Assembly: GCF_013364215.1 (NCBI RefSeq)
Contig: NZ_CP054923.1
Span: forward strand, 1,984,001 to 2,048,000
Reading direction: 5' to 3'
Length of the DNA: 64,000 nucleotides
Source: Verrucosispora sp. NA02020
GTDB lineage: Bacteria; Actinomycetota; Actinomycetes; Mycobacteriales; Micromonosporaceae
Shown: positions 47,521 to 56,358 of the stretch, one piece after another
How positions within the stretch are numbered: position 1 is the stretch's first letter
How the letters are laid out: every line of letters begins with the position of its first letter
Translations under genes and position numbers: made by a program
The notes under the pieces: model-generated
Seen by the model: the letters and a program-made list of their open reading frames with translations, nothing else
Database searches by the model: none
What the model was told of the DNA's origin: nothing

Positions 47521-49200
47521 ATGCAACCCACCACGACATCCCCGCCACGCCTGCCGTACTGGGTGCGCGGTGACACCAACGCGTTCTTCGGCTTCGGCGT
47601 CAACGTCCTGGTCAACGTGCTCACTCTGACCGGGCTCTGCATCTTCGTGGTGAACCTGCCCGAACGGGAGGTGTTCGGCACGATCCTGCCGGCCCTCGGC
47701 ATCGCCCTGGTCGCCGGCAACATCTACTACACCCACCTGGCCCGCCGCCTGGCCCGACGGGAGGGGCGTGCCGACGTGACCGCCCTGCCGTACGGGCCGA
47801 GCGTGCCGCACATGTTCATCGTCATCTTCGTCATCATGCTGCCGATCTTCCTGAGTACCGGTGACCCGACGCGGGCCTGGGCGGCCGGGCTGGCGTGGGC
47901 GTTCATCATCGGCGTGATCGTGCTGGTCGGTGCGTTCGTCGGGCCGTACATCCGCCGGTACACCCCCCGCGCCGCGTTGCTCGGCACGCTGGCCGGCATC
48001 AGCATCACCTTCATCTCGATGAACCCGGCAGGGCAGATGTGGCGGATGGCCTGGATCGCTCTGCCGGTCCTCGCGCTGCTGCTGATCGGACTGCTCACCG
48101 ACGTGAGACTGCCGTTCAACTTCCCGATCGGGCTGGCCGCCCTGCTGCTGGGTACGGCGATCGGCTGGCTCGGTGGGGCGATGTCGGTGCCGGACGTGAC
48201 AGCGGCGGCGCGCGACATCGCCGTCGCCCTCCCCACGTTCCAACTCGACCTGCTGGGACGTGGCCTGTCCGACATGGCGCCACTGCTGGCTACCGCGATC
48301 CCGCTCGGGGTCTACAACTTCACCGAGGCGATGACCAACGTGGAGAGCGCCGCCACCGCCGGGGACAACTACAACCTGCGCAGTGTCCTGCTCGCCGACG
48401 GCGCCGGGGCGGTGGTCGGTGCGGCCCTCGGTTCACCCTTTCCGCCCGCCGTGTACGTCGGGCATCCCGGCTGGAAGGCCGCCGGAGGCCGGACCGGCTA
48501 CTCGATGGCGACCGGGGTGGTCATCGCGCTGCTCTGCTTCCTCGGGATGTTCTCCCTGCTCGGTGCGATCTTCCCGACCGCGGCGATCGTGCCGATCCTG
48601 CTCTACATCGGACTGCTGATCGGCGCGCAGGCGTTCCAGGCCACGCCTCGGGCCCACGCGGCGGCGGTCGTGGCGGCGCTGATCCCCAACATCGCGGCGT
48701 GGGCGACCGGGCAGATGAACAACGTGCTGGCGGCGGCCGGCACCACCGCTGCCGAGGTCGGCGACGAGGCGCTCGCCGGTGCCGGGGTGGTCTACGACGG
48801 GCTGCGGATACTCGGTGAAGGGGCCATCCTCGCCGGTCTGGTGCTCGGCGCGATCGTGGCGTTCATCATCGACAAACGCTTCGTGCACGCGGCCGTGTTC
48901 GCCGCGTCGGGCGCGGTGCTCGCCTTCATCGGTCTGATCCATGGCGAGGAGGTCCGGTGGAACGCCAACGGGCAGGTGGCCCTCGGCTACCTCTTCGTGG
49001 CGGTGATCTGCGGAATCGTCGCGCTCGGGTCGCACCCGCCCCGGGTGCCCGCGCCGGAGGAGGCCGAGCTGGACCGCCCGCACGGCGGCACTCCTTCCCG
49101 CGCAAAGGACGTACCCGCCGAATCGGTCACCGCGCCGGGCCGTCCGGCCGGTGCCGCCCCGGCGGACGACGACACCCGCGAGGCGGCGGTGAGTGGCTGA
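47521..49200 (+). CDS. NCS2-like permease (xanthine/uracil type)
   Basis: A 559-residue transporter with about thirteen spans, starting LPYWVRGDTNAFFGFGVNVL, the usual head of AzgA/NCS2-like permeases. Signature segments include VTALPYGPSVPHMF, NFTEAMTNVESAATAGDNY and GSPFPPAVYVGHPGWKA. Long acidic C-terminal tail. Encoded between the hydrolases and the AtzH-like gene, so it probably brings in the amide substrate (triuret, biuret or a ureide). ATG at 47521 with GGGAGCAG upstream. Nucleobase transport is an alternative. Confidence 0.8.
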   Translation: MQPTTTSPPRLPYWVRGDTNAFFGFGVNVLVNVLTLTGLCIFVVNLPEREVFGTILPALGIALVAGNIYYTHLARRLARREGRADVTALPYGPSVPHMFIVIFVIMLPIFLSTGDPTRAWAAGLAWAFIIGVIVLVGAFVGPYIRRYTPRAALLGTLAGISITFISMNPAGQMWRMAWIALPVLALLLIGLLTDVRLPFNFPIGLAALLLGTAIGWLGGAMSVPDVTAAARDIAVALPTFQLDLLGRGLSDMAPLLATAIPLGVYNFTEAMTNVESAATAGDNYNLRSVLLADGAGAVVGAALGSPFPPAVYVGHPGWKAAGGRTGYSMATGVVIALLCFLGMFSLLGAIFPTAAIVPILLYIGLLIGAQAFQATPRAHAAAVVAALIPNIAAWATGQMNNVLAAAGTTAAEVGDEALAGAGVVYDGLRILGEGAILAGLVLGAIVAFIIDKRFVHAAVFAASGAVLAFIGLIHGEEVRWNANGQVALGYLFVAVICGIVALGSHPPRVPAPEEAELDRPHGGTPSRAKDVPAESVTAPGRPAGAAPADDDTREAAVSG

Positions 49201-49291
49201 GGTGGTGTCCCCGGTCGGGCGGCAGGTCCCGCCGCCCGACCGGGGACACTCCGCCGCCCACTGCCGGTCCCGACTGGAGAGGACGAACCCG

Positions 49292-49684
49292 ATGGAGATC
49301 GACCGTGCCGACGTGGTGGCCGAGGTCACGACCGCCTTCGCCGGCTACGAGCAGGCCCTGGTCGACGGGGACGCGGAGCGGATCTGCGGCTACTTCTGGG
49401 ACTCTGACCGGACGGTGCGCTTCGGCCTCGCCGACCACCAGTACGGCCTTGAGGAACAGCGGAAATGGCGGGCCGCGCAGCCGCCGTTGCCACCGGGTCG
49501 CCGGCTGGTCGACCCGGTGATCACCACCTTCGGCCTCGACCTCGCGGTCGTCACCACCCGGTTCGGCTACGTCGGCACGGCCGCCACCGGCCGACAGACC
49601 CAGACCTGGGTACGCCTGCCCGTCGGCTGGCGCATCGTCACCGCGCACGTATCCGAGCCGCTGCCCGCTGCGCCTGAGGTGTAA
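49292..49684 (+). CDS. atzH: AtzH/HpxZ-like (DUF3225) protein
   Basis: A 130-residue SnoaL-like protein of the AtzH/HpxZ family: VVAEVTTAFAGYEQALVDGDAERICGYFWDSDRTVRFGLADHQYG at the start and TQTWVRLPVGWRIVTAHVS at the end are the diagnostic segments. AtzH from the cyanuric acid pathway decarboxylates 1,3-dicarboxyurea to allophanate. Here it would feed the allophanate hydrolase. HpxZ of oxalurate catabolism is a close relative, so a ureide role is possible. ATG at 49292 after GGAGAGGA. Its stop codon TAA is inside a family A hairpin. Confidence 0.8.
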   Translation: MEIDRADVVAEVTTAFAGYEQALVDGDAERICGYFWDSDRTVRFGLADHQYGLEEQRKWRAAQPPLPPGRRLVDPVITTFGLDLAVVTTRFGYVGTAATGRQTQTWVRLPVGWRIVTAHVSEPLPAAPEV

Positions 49685-49734
49685 GGAGGGGTCCCCTGCT
49701 AACGCCTCGTGTATAGCAGGGGACCCCTCCTTAC
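49681..49734. repeat. Dispersed hairpin repeat (family A), copy 3
   Basis: Perfect 21-base stem (49681-49701 / 49714-49734) with a 12-base loop ACGCCTCGTGTA. The TAA of the AtzH-like gene (49682-49684) is part of the left arm. It lies between convergent genes and is the best-preserved copy in the window. Confidence 0.9.
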
Positions 49735-49749
49735 AACCCGGAGCGCGCG

Positions 49750-51609
49750 TCAGACGCGGTCGCGGACGTCCCAGAGCCAGACGTCGTCCACCCGCTGCGG
49801 CTCACCGAGCAGGCCGGTCAGCAGGTCCCGCAGCACGGCCTCCCGGGGGTGGGCACCGAGCACCACCACCGAGGCCCGCCAGAAGCGCAGGTCCTCGACC
49901 GCCTGCTGACGGTTCTCGTCGGTCAGCTCGGGCACCTCACCGGCGTCCATGGAGCGGTAGACGAGGGTGCTGGTGGGCCGGTTCGGTGCGCCGAAGACAC
50001 CCTCGCCGTCGAGGTTGGGGCCGATGAAGTAGCCCGCCGGGATCGGGAACTCGTGCTGGGTCAACGCGCTCCAGCGCAACGTGGACAGTCCGTGCACGTT
50101 GCTCGGGATGGGCACCGGCACCAGCGTGCGGCCCTCCGGCACGTACGGCCGCCAGGCGCCCGAGGTGATGAAGGTCGGCGGCGGGTCGACCTCCTTCGCC
50201 GGCAGCGGGGTGGGGAACAGCGGCAGCACGGCCAGCGAGATGGCCGCGTACCCGACGCCGCGCTGCCAGCGCGGCCGGGAGCCGGCGGTGGCGGTGGCGG
50301 GCACGGGTTCGCCGGAGCGCGGTGCCGGCACCGGAGACCGGCGGTTGCCGGCCACCGCGTCCCAGGCCAGGGCGAGCAGGACACCGAGCGCGGCGGTGGT
50401 GACCAGCGTCAGCCGCGTCGGCATCATCATCTCGACCAGCGGTACGTCCTCCGAGATGTACGACCACGGGCCGGCGATGCCGGTGAGTTCGCCGTTGAAC
50501 CGGATCTCCGGTCCGAGCGAGGCCACCGAGAAGAGCACCACCAGCACGGCGATGATCCGGGCCACCAGCGACCGGCGCACCAGCAGCGCCAGCGCCACCA
50601 CCGTGAACAGCACCATCGGCCAGCCGAACCAGGTGTTCTGCTCGGTCATCCCGATGGTCGCCTCCACCGCCTCGTTGCCGGCGATGGTGTCGCGCGGGAA
50701 GGTGACGAAGGCGACGATGTCCTCGCCCCAACTGTGGAACACCCCGCCCTGCAGGCCCCGGTAGGACTGCGGGCCGTTGAACTGGTACCAGATCGGGTAG
50801 GCGGTGAGCAGCAGGGCGACGCCACCACCGAAGCCCAGCCCGGCACCGAACGTACCGGCGCGGGCCCGCGCCGTACGCGGGCGCATGATCGCGTACGCGA
50901 TCACGACGACCAGGCAGGCCAGCGCCGTGAGCAGCAGCATCTCCTCGTTGATGAAGATCTGGTACGCCACCAGCAGGCCCAGCACCAGCCCGTTGCGCCG
51001 CCACCGGCCGGGCTCGGTCAGCCGGAACACCCGCACCACGATCAGCGGCAGCAGGAAGTTGGAGACGAAGTTCGGTTGGCCGTTGGCGTGGTGCACGATG
51101 CCGGGGGCGAAGCCGAGGAACGCGCCGCCGACGAAGGCGGCGGCCCGGGAGCGCACCAGGTGCCGGGAGAGCATCCAGTACGAGGTGGCGGCGGTGGCCG
51201 CCAGCGCACCGCCCAGGTAGAGCGCGTACACCACCTGCGGGCCGAGCAGCCAGGTGAGCGGAGCCAGCGGCAGGGTCACCCCGAGCAGCGAGGTGTTGGC
51301 CATCATGTTCACCCCGTCGGGGGCGTTCTGCCTGGTGCTGAAGAGCGGGTTCTCCAGGTGCATCACCGAGTACGCACCGTGCGAGAACAACCACTCGAAC
51401 CAACTGTGGTCGGTGGGCAGATGTGACGAGACGCGGTTCTGCACGTCCACCCAGTAGTAGAGGCAGACGAGGACACCGAGCAGCACGTAGGCTCCGATGG
51501 CCAACACGTCGACGCGCGTCGGCCCGCGTCGGCGAGGTCGTGTCGCTGACTCCGCCTCGACGGTCTCGGGGGCAGGGTTCAACGAGGAATCAATCACCGG
51601 CACAGCCAC
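49750..51609 (-). CDS. GT-C-like multi-pass membrane protein, paralog 3
   Basis: About 619 residues, related to the pair at 39554-43395. Shared segments: LPTDHSWFEWLFSHGAYS, NAPDGVNMMANTSLLGV, IFINEEMLLLTALAC, TEQNTWFGWP, PTRLTLV and the ending DVWLWDVRDR. About twelve spans and an outer C-terminal domain, with a short polar N-terminus. The start is uncertain: GTGs at 51609, 51603 and 51597 are all in frame; anything longer would overlap the divergent gene at 51689. Separated from its paralogs by the hydrolase operon, so either the operon was inserted into a GT-C cluster or the copy was moved. Confidence 0.68.
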   Translation of the reverse strand: MAVPVIDSSLNPAPETVEAESATRPRRRGPTRVDVLAIGAYVLLGVLVCLYYWVDVQNRVSSHLPTDHSWFEWLFSHGAYSVMHLENPLFSTRQNAPDGVNMMANTSLLGVTLPLAPLTWLLGPQVVYALYLGGALAATAATSYWMLSRHLVRSRAAAFVGGAFLGFAPGIVHHANGQPNFVSNFLLPLIVVRVFRLTEPGRWRRNGLVLGLLVAYQIFINEEMLLLTALACLVVVIAYAIMRPRTARARAGTFGAGLGFGGGVALLLTAYPIWYQFNGPQSYRGLQGGVFHSWGEDIVAFVTFPRDTIAGNEAVEATIGMTEQNTWFGWPMVLFTVVALALLVRRSLVARIIAVLVVLFSVASLGPEIRFNGELTGIAGPWSYISEDVPLVEMMMPTRLTLVTTAALGVLLALAWDAVAGNRRSPVPAPRSGEPVPATATAGSRPRWQRGVGYAAISLAVLPLFPTPLPAKEVDPPPTFITSGAWRPYVPEGRTLVPVPIPSNVHGLSTLRWSALTQHEFPIPAGYFIGPNLDGEGVFGAPNRPTSTLVYRSMDAGEVPELTDENRQQAVEDLRFWRASVVVLGAHPREAVLRDLLTGLLGEPQRVDDVWLWDVRDRV

Positions 51610-51688
51610 GACGGGCCATCGTACAGGCGGTCGCCGGGGCCGCCGACGGCCGTGAGGGCCGCGTCGGCGCGCCGGAGGAAGGACGACC

Positions 51689-52990
51689 GTGACGGTGATC
51701 GACCTCGGTGACCTCACCGAGCCGACCTACCAGCCGCCGAGACGCCGCCGTATCGTCGCCGGTTCGCGCCGCTGGGGGGCCGCGTTGCTCGCGGTGGTCG
51801 TGCTGGTGTCGATGGCCGGAGCCGCGCCGCCGACCCCCCGGGTGTACGCGACGGTGCCGGTGCCACTCGGTGCCAACCTGCTCCTCGCGGCGGACCAGAT
51901 CTTCGCCGTCATCCCGGGCACCGAGGTCACCGACGGCCACCCCGAACTGCTCGCCTTCCCCTATCCCGAGAAGGCCATCGGTGCGCCGCCGACACTCACG
52001 CCGTCCTGGCGGACCCGACTGGCGTACGGCCATCGGGTCTTCCGGGCGCAGCCCGTCGCCGGCGGCGGGGTGCTGGTCTCGATGTCCGCCGAGGAGACCG
52101 AGAGCAGCCAGAGCGTGCTGCTCGACGCGCGTACCGGTCAGGAACGCTGGCGCGAGCCGGGCGTGGCGATGTTCGACGACCCCCGCCGCGCACTGCTGCG
52201 GACCCATCGCGAGAGCGCGCCGAACACGCTACGGATGATCGAGCTGCCGAGCGCCCGTGAGCTGTGGTCCATTCCGCTCTCCGCGTCCAGCGTCGACTAC
52301 CGGCTGCGCGACGGTGTGGTCGACGCGATCGTGGTCTCCACACTCGACGGCGGCGTCGAGGTGCGTGACCCGGAGACCGGGGAGGTCCGGCACCGCCTGC
52401 CGCCGCCCGCCGACGACCCGGCCGGCTACCAGTCGGCGTGGGTGGTCGGCGACCTGGTGGCGGTGGTCCGAAACTCGAACACCGTCGCCGCCTACGCGGT
52501 CGACGGGCTGGTCCCGCTCTGGCAGACCACCGTGCCGACGATCTATCACGTCACTGCCTGCGCCGCACTGCTCTGCGCCTTTCCGGCCAGCGGCGGGGTG
52601 CAGGTCCTCGACCCGGCCACCGGCGCCGCCGGGTGGGACAACCGGAACATCGCCGACCTCCTGCTGGTGGGGGCGCGGCGTGCGCTGGTCCTGTCCGGGT
52701 GGGCCGAGGGGACGATGGAGTTGGCTACCTTCGACATGACGACCGGGGCGCTGCTCGTCGACCACGGTTCGTGGGAGCAGGTCCAGCGTTACGAGTACGC
52801 GCCGCACCTGCTCGCCGTGCGACCGGTGCCCGACGTCGGTGTGGTGCTGGCCCGACTACACCCCGACGAGGACCGGGCCCGGCCGATCGACGTGCTGGTC
52901 GGGGCGCGGGGCGAATGCCAGGCCCGCCACGACCTCGTCGCCTGCCGTCGCGCCGACGGCGACTTCGGCGTCTGGCGACTTCCGGGGTGA
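51689..52990 (+). CDS. PQQ-like beta-propeller protein, membrane-anchored
   Basis: A 433-residue protein. After a cytoplasmic stretch with GSRR there is one membrane span (about 30-46, LLAVVVLVSMAGAAPP), then an extracytoplasmic domain of beta-propeller repeats: SVLLDARTGQERW, GVEVRDPETGEVRHRLP, TVAAYAVDGLVPLWQT and VQVLDPATGAAGWDN. Such proteins act as scaffolds or outer sensors. GTG at 51689 after GGAGGAAGG. It is divergent from GT-C paralog 3 and upstream of a two-component system, which it might serve, but that is inference. Confidence 0.75.
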   Translation: MTVIDLGDLTEPTYQPPRRRRIVAGSRRWGAALLAVVVLVSMAGAAPPTPRVYATVPVPLGANLLLAADQIFAVIPGTEVTDGHPELLAFPYPEKAIGAPPTLTPSWRTRLAYGHRVFRAQPVAGGGVLVSMSAEETESSQSVLLDARTGQERWREPGVAMFDDPRRALLRTHRESAPNTLRMIELPSARELWSIPLSASSVDYRLRDGVVDAIVVSTLDGGVEVRDPETGEVRHRLPPPADDPAGYQSAWVVGDLVAVVRNSNTVAAYAVDGLVPLWQTTVPTIYHVTACAALLCAFPASGGVQVLDPATGAAGWDNRNIADLLLVGARRALVLSGWAEGTMELATFDMTTGALLVDHGSWEQVQRYEYAPHLLAVRPVPDVGVVLARLHPDEDRARPIDVLVGARGECQARHDLVACRRADGDFGVWRLPG

Positions 52991-53067
52991 CACCGCTCGG
53001 CGCGGCACATCGACTTGGCGGCCGGCGCTAGGTTGTCGGGTGGTCACCGGCGGAAAAGGGGCGTGAC

Positions 53068-53736
53068 ATGCGGGTACTGGTGGTCGAGGACGAGCGCAAC
53101 CTCGCTGACGCGATCGCGCGCGGTCTACGCAAACGCGGCATGGCGGTGGATGTCGCGTACGACGGCGACAGCGGACACGAAATGGCCTTCGTCACCCGGT
53201 ACGACGTGGTGGTGCTCGACCGTGACCTGCCCGGCATGCACGGTGACCAGATCTGCGCCGAGCTGGCCGCGTCCGGCGCGCTGACCCGGGTGCTGATGCT
53301 CACCGCCAGCGGCACGGTCGCCGACCGGGTCGAGGGCCTGCAACTCGGCGCCGACGACTACCTGCCCAAGCCGTTCGCCTTCGACGAACTGGTGGCCCGG
53401 GTGCTGGCGTTGGGCCGGCGGGCCACCCCGGCGGCACCGCCGGTGCTGGAACTGGCCGACCTGGTCGTCGACCCGGCGCGGCGGGTCGCCACCCGGGCCG
53501 GGCAGCCGGTGGAGCTGACCAACAAGGAGTTCGGGGTGCTCTGCGAGCTGCTCAAGGCCCGTGGCGCGGTGGTCTCCAGCGAGGAACTGCTGGAACGGGT
53601 CTGGGACGCCAACACCGACCCGTTCACCACGATCGTCCGGGTCACCGTGATGACCCTGCGCCGCAAGCTCGGTGACCCGCCGCTGATCGAGACCGTGGTG
53701 GGGGCCGGCTACCGCACCGCCGAGGGGCCGGCGTGA
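53068..53736 (+). CDS. OmpR/PhoB-type response regulator
   Basis: A 222-residue regulator. The receiver domain (1-115) has acidic pocket EDE at 8-10, phospho-acceptor Asp at about 53 (VVLDRDLPGMHG) and Lys in PKPFAF. The winged-helix output domain (125-220) is of the PhoB type (LTNKEFGVLCELLKARGAVV). ATG at 53068; AAAAGGGG upstream. Its stop overlaps the kinase start (GTGA), giving a coupled pair. Confidence 0.92.
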   Translation: MRVLVVEDERNLADAIARGLRKRGMAVDVAYDGDSGHEMAFVTRYDVVVLDRDLPGMHGDQICAELAASGALTRVLMLTASGTVADRVEGLQLGADDYLPKPFAFDELVARVLALGRRATPAAPPVLELADLVVDPARRVATRAGQPVELTNKEFGVLCELLKARGAVVSSEELLERVWDANTDPFTTIVRVTVMTLRRKLGDPPLIETVVGAGYRTAEGPA

Positions 53737-54932
53737 CGCCCGCCCTGGGGCTCGGGCCGGTCACACGGCTGCGGCTGCGGCCCACCCTGCGACTGCGGCT
53801 GACCCTGCTCAACGGCGTCCTGCTGATCGGCGCCGGGGCGATTCTGCTGCTGCTGGCCTGGTTGCTGGTGCGCGACGCGCTGCGCCCCACCGACGAGTTG
53901 CTGCCCGGCACCACCGTGGTGCTGGCCGACGGCAGCACCCTGGAAGCCGGGGCGTGGCAGCGGCAACTGGTCAGCGCGGCCTCCGGCGAGCTGCTGGCGA
54001 AGGGGCTGGCCGCGCTGCTGGCGGTCGGGGCGGTCGGCGTGGTCGGGGCGTACGCGGTGGCGGGGCGGGCGCTGCGGCCACTGCACCAGGTCACCGCCAC
54101 CGCGCGGCGGCTCGGCGAGACCACGCTGCACCAGCGGATCGGCTACTCCGGGGCGGACGACGAGGTGGCCGAGCTGGCCGACACCTTCGACGCGATGCTG
54201 GACCGGATAGGTGCCGCCTTCGAGTCGCAGAAACGGTTCGTCGCCAACGCCTCGCACGAGTTACGGACACCGCTGGCGGTGATGCGTACCGAGATCGACG
54301 TGACGCTCAGCGACGACGACGCGGACGCGGCCGAGTACCGCCGGATGGCGACCGTGGTGCGCGACGCCTCCGAACGCGCCAACGGGCTTGTCGACGCCCT
54401 GTTGGTGCTGGCCCGCAGCGAGGCGCAGACGGGCCGACGGCTCGCCCGGCGTACCGAGTGCGACCTGGCCGCCGGCACGCTCAACGCGCTCTCCGCGGTG
54501 CGCCGGGAGGTGGAACGGATCAAGCTGGACGTGCGGACCTCGCTCCAGCCGGCACCGGTGGTCGGCGACCCCGGGCTGCTGGACCGGTTGGCCGGCAACC
54601 TGATCGAGAACGCGGTCCGCTACAACCACCTGCACGGGCGGCTCTGGGTGCGGACCGGCTCCGACGGTCAGCGATCGTGGCTGGTGGTGGGCAACACCGG
54701 ATTCGAGGTCGACCCGGCCGACGTACCGGGGCTGTTCGAGCCGTTCCGGCGTGGCGGCCGTGAGCGGACCGGCGCCCGTGGGTCGGGCCTCGGCCTCTCC
54801 ATCGTCCGGGCGGTCTGTGACGCGCACGGCGGCACGGTGGCGGCGGTGGCGCAGCCCGGGGGCGGCCTGGAGGTGACGGTGAACCTGCCGGCGGCCGACT
54901 CCGCGCCGACCGTGGAGCAGGGCACGCGCTGA
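53733..54932 (+). CDS. Sensor histidine kinase
   Basis: A 399-residue kinase with two membrane spans (about 25-50 and 95-112), a short outer loop of about 40 residues, a HAMP domain (115-165), HisKA with the phospho-His in NASHELRTPLAVMRTE (about 175), and an HATPase domain with N-box NLIENAVRYN, a G1-box variant VVGNTGFEVDP (the usual Asp is Asn) and G2 GSGLGLSIV. This Asn form is common in actinobacterial kinases. GTG start overlaps the regulator stop. Signal unknown. Confidence 0.92.
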   Translation: MTPALGLGPVTRLRLRPTLRLRLTLLNGVLLIGAGAILLLLAWLLVRDALRPTDELLPGTTVVLADGSTLEAGAWQRQLVSAASGELLAKGLAALLAVGAVGVVGAYAVAGRALRPLHQVTATARRLGETTLHQRIGYSGADDEVAELADTFDAMLDRIGAAFESQKRFVANASHELRTPLAVMRTEIDVTLSDDDADAAEYRRMATVVRDASERANGLVDALLVLARSEAQTGRRLARRTECDLAAGTLNALSAVRREVERIKLDVRTSLQPAPVVGDPGLLDRLAGNLIENAVRYNHLHGRLWVRTGSDGQRSWLVVGNTGFEVDPADVPGLFEPFRRGGRERTGARGSGLGLSIVRAVCDAHGGTVAAVAQPGGGLEVTVNLPAADSAPTVEQGTR

Positions 54933-54977
54933 CCCGACGCGCGAATAATCGCTTGATCCCGATGAGAGGTTGGGGTC

Positions 54978-55373
54978 ATGGCTTCCCGAGTGCGTTGGAT
55001 CGACGTCGACTGTGCCGACCCGTACACCATGGCGACCTTCTGGGCCGAGGTCACCGGGCTGCGGCCCGACCCGGACGACCGGCCGGGGGACGAGGAGTGC
55101 GCCCTGTTGTCCGGCCCGGACCTGGCCGGCGGTGGCATGCTCTTCCAGCGGATCCCCGAGGGCAAGATCGCCAAGAACCGCATCCACCTGGACCTCCAAC
55201 CGACCGACCGGACCCGGGACGAGGAGGTGGAACGCCTGATCGGCCTGGGTGCCACACGGGTCGCCGACCGCCGCCGGCCGGACGGCACGGGCTGGGTGGT
55301 GCTGGCCGACCCGGAGGGCAACGAGTTCTGCGTGGAACGCAGCGCCGCGGAGCACTCCCCGACGGAGGGCTGA
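54978..55373 (+). CDS. VOC family protein (glyoxalase-like)
   Basis: A 131-residue single-domain protein of the type with MASRVRWIDVDCADPYTMA start and GWVVLADPEGNEFCVERS end. Probably a small-molecule-binding or resistance-type VOC protein; no metal ligands can be confirmed. ATG at 54978 follows GAGAGG. Confidence 0.78.
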   Translation: MASRVRWIDVDCADPYTMATFWAEVTGLRPDPDDRPGDEECALLSGPDLAGGGMLFQRIPEGKIAKNRIHLDLQPTDRTRDEEVERLIGLGATRVADRRRPDGTGWVVLADPEGNEFCVERSAAEHSPTEG

Positions 55374-55391
55374 CTCCTCACCGGGCCGGCG

Positions 55392-55414
55392 CGGGCGGGG
55401 ATCCACCCCGCCCG
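55392..55414. terminator. Hairpin between convergent genes
   Basis: Nine-base perfect stem CGGGCGGGG / CCCCGCCCG with loop ATCCA, between the VOC gene and the convergent membrane protein gene. Confidence 0.65.
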
Positions 55415-55430
55415 GCCGTCGGCGCGTACG

Positions 55431-56234
55431 TCAGGACCGTTGTTCGACCTGGCCCCGGATGGTGAGGAACTCGGACGCGGCGTCGTTGCGGGAGGAGAAG
55501 AACATGACGATCATGCCGACGCTGCCCCGGTCGGCCCAGACGCAGATGCCCAACGCCACGTCGGCCCGGCCGTCGCCGCAGCGGGCCTCGCCTCCGAGTG
55601 GGCCCGGCTCGACCGGCGTCATGTTGCTGACCGTCAGCTCGGTCGAGATGGCCTGGACCGCCTCGTCGAGCTCCTTCTTCGGGTCGGACATCAACCCGGA
55701 GACGGCCACGATCATCACGAGGTTCTCCTGCGACGGATTGCCGTAGAAGGCACCGACCGCACTCGTCTCGTTCTGGATCGAGGACTTCAGTTGCCGGACC
55801 ATCGACTCGGAGAGCTGCTGCAACTCCGGCTCGGTGACCTTCGGTCGGCCGGCCAGCGTCTCCGGCGCCACCACCCGGGTCCGGGTGGCGTCGACCGCCT
55901 CGCCGACGGTGTCCCGGACCACGAACCAGACGACCGCGCCACCGCCCACGCAGAGCACCATGAGGACGGCGAGGACGATCAGCACGATCTTCCCGGTGTG
56001 GGACTTCTTCGGCGGTGGGGGCGGCGGGAAGGCGCCGAACGACTGGCCGGGCGCGGGGTACCCGCCGGCCTGCGGAGGCGGGGGATAGCCGGCACCCGAC
56101 TGTGGCGGATAGCCCGCACCCGGCGGTGGTGGGTAGCCACCGGCCTGCGGGTACGCCCCGGCCGGCGGGTAGCCGCCGCCCTGCGGGTGCGGGCCGCCGC
56201 CGGGCGGATAGTGGTGCTGGTCCGGGTGGGACAT
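55431..56234 (-). CDS. Proline/glycine-rich single-span membrane protein
   Basis: A 267-residue protein. The N-terminal 75 residues are a Pro/Gly/Tyr-rich repeat region (GGYPPPPGAGYPP-like). A KK motif and one span follow (about 78-100), then an outer domain of about 165 residues without a family I recognise. It has cysteines in EARCGDGRAD and GICVWADRG. The layout is that of actinobacterial envelope or secretion-associated proteins. ATG start at 56234. Unknown function. Confidence 0.72.
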   Translation of the reverse strand: MSHPDQHHYPPGGGPHPQGGGYPPAGAYPQAGGYPPPPGAGYPPQSGAGYPPPPQAGGYPAPGQSFGAFPPPPPPKKSHTGKIVLIVLAVLMVLCVGGGAVVWFVVRDTVGEAVDATRTRVVAPETLAGRPKVTEPELQQLSESMVRQLKSSIQNETSAVGAFYGNPSQENLVMIVAVSGLMSDPKKELDEAVQAISTELTVSNMTPVEPGPLGGEARCGDGRADVALGICVWADRGSVGMIVMFFSSRNDAASEFLTIRGQVEQRS

Positions 56235-56307
56235 GCGGTCAGCTCCTGGTGAAGGGTGGAACCGGAAGGGTAGCCAGCGACCGCACGCGCCGCTGCCCCA
56301 GACCGCC

Positions 56308-56349
56308 GGTCACGGTGGTCAACCCCCGGTCGGGGCGACCACCGTGACC
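56308..56349 (-). terminator. Terminator of the fadA-fadB operon
   Basis: Thirteen-base perfect arms GGTCACGGTGGTC / GACCACCGTGACC with an inner CCCC/GGGG hairpin in the loop, nine bases beyond the fadB stop. Confidence 0.75.
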
Positions 56350-56358
56350 CGGGTCGGC

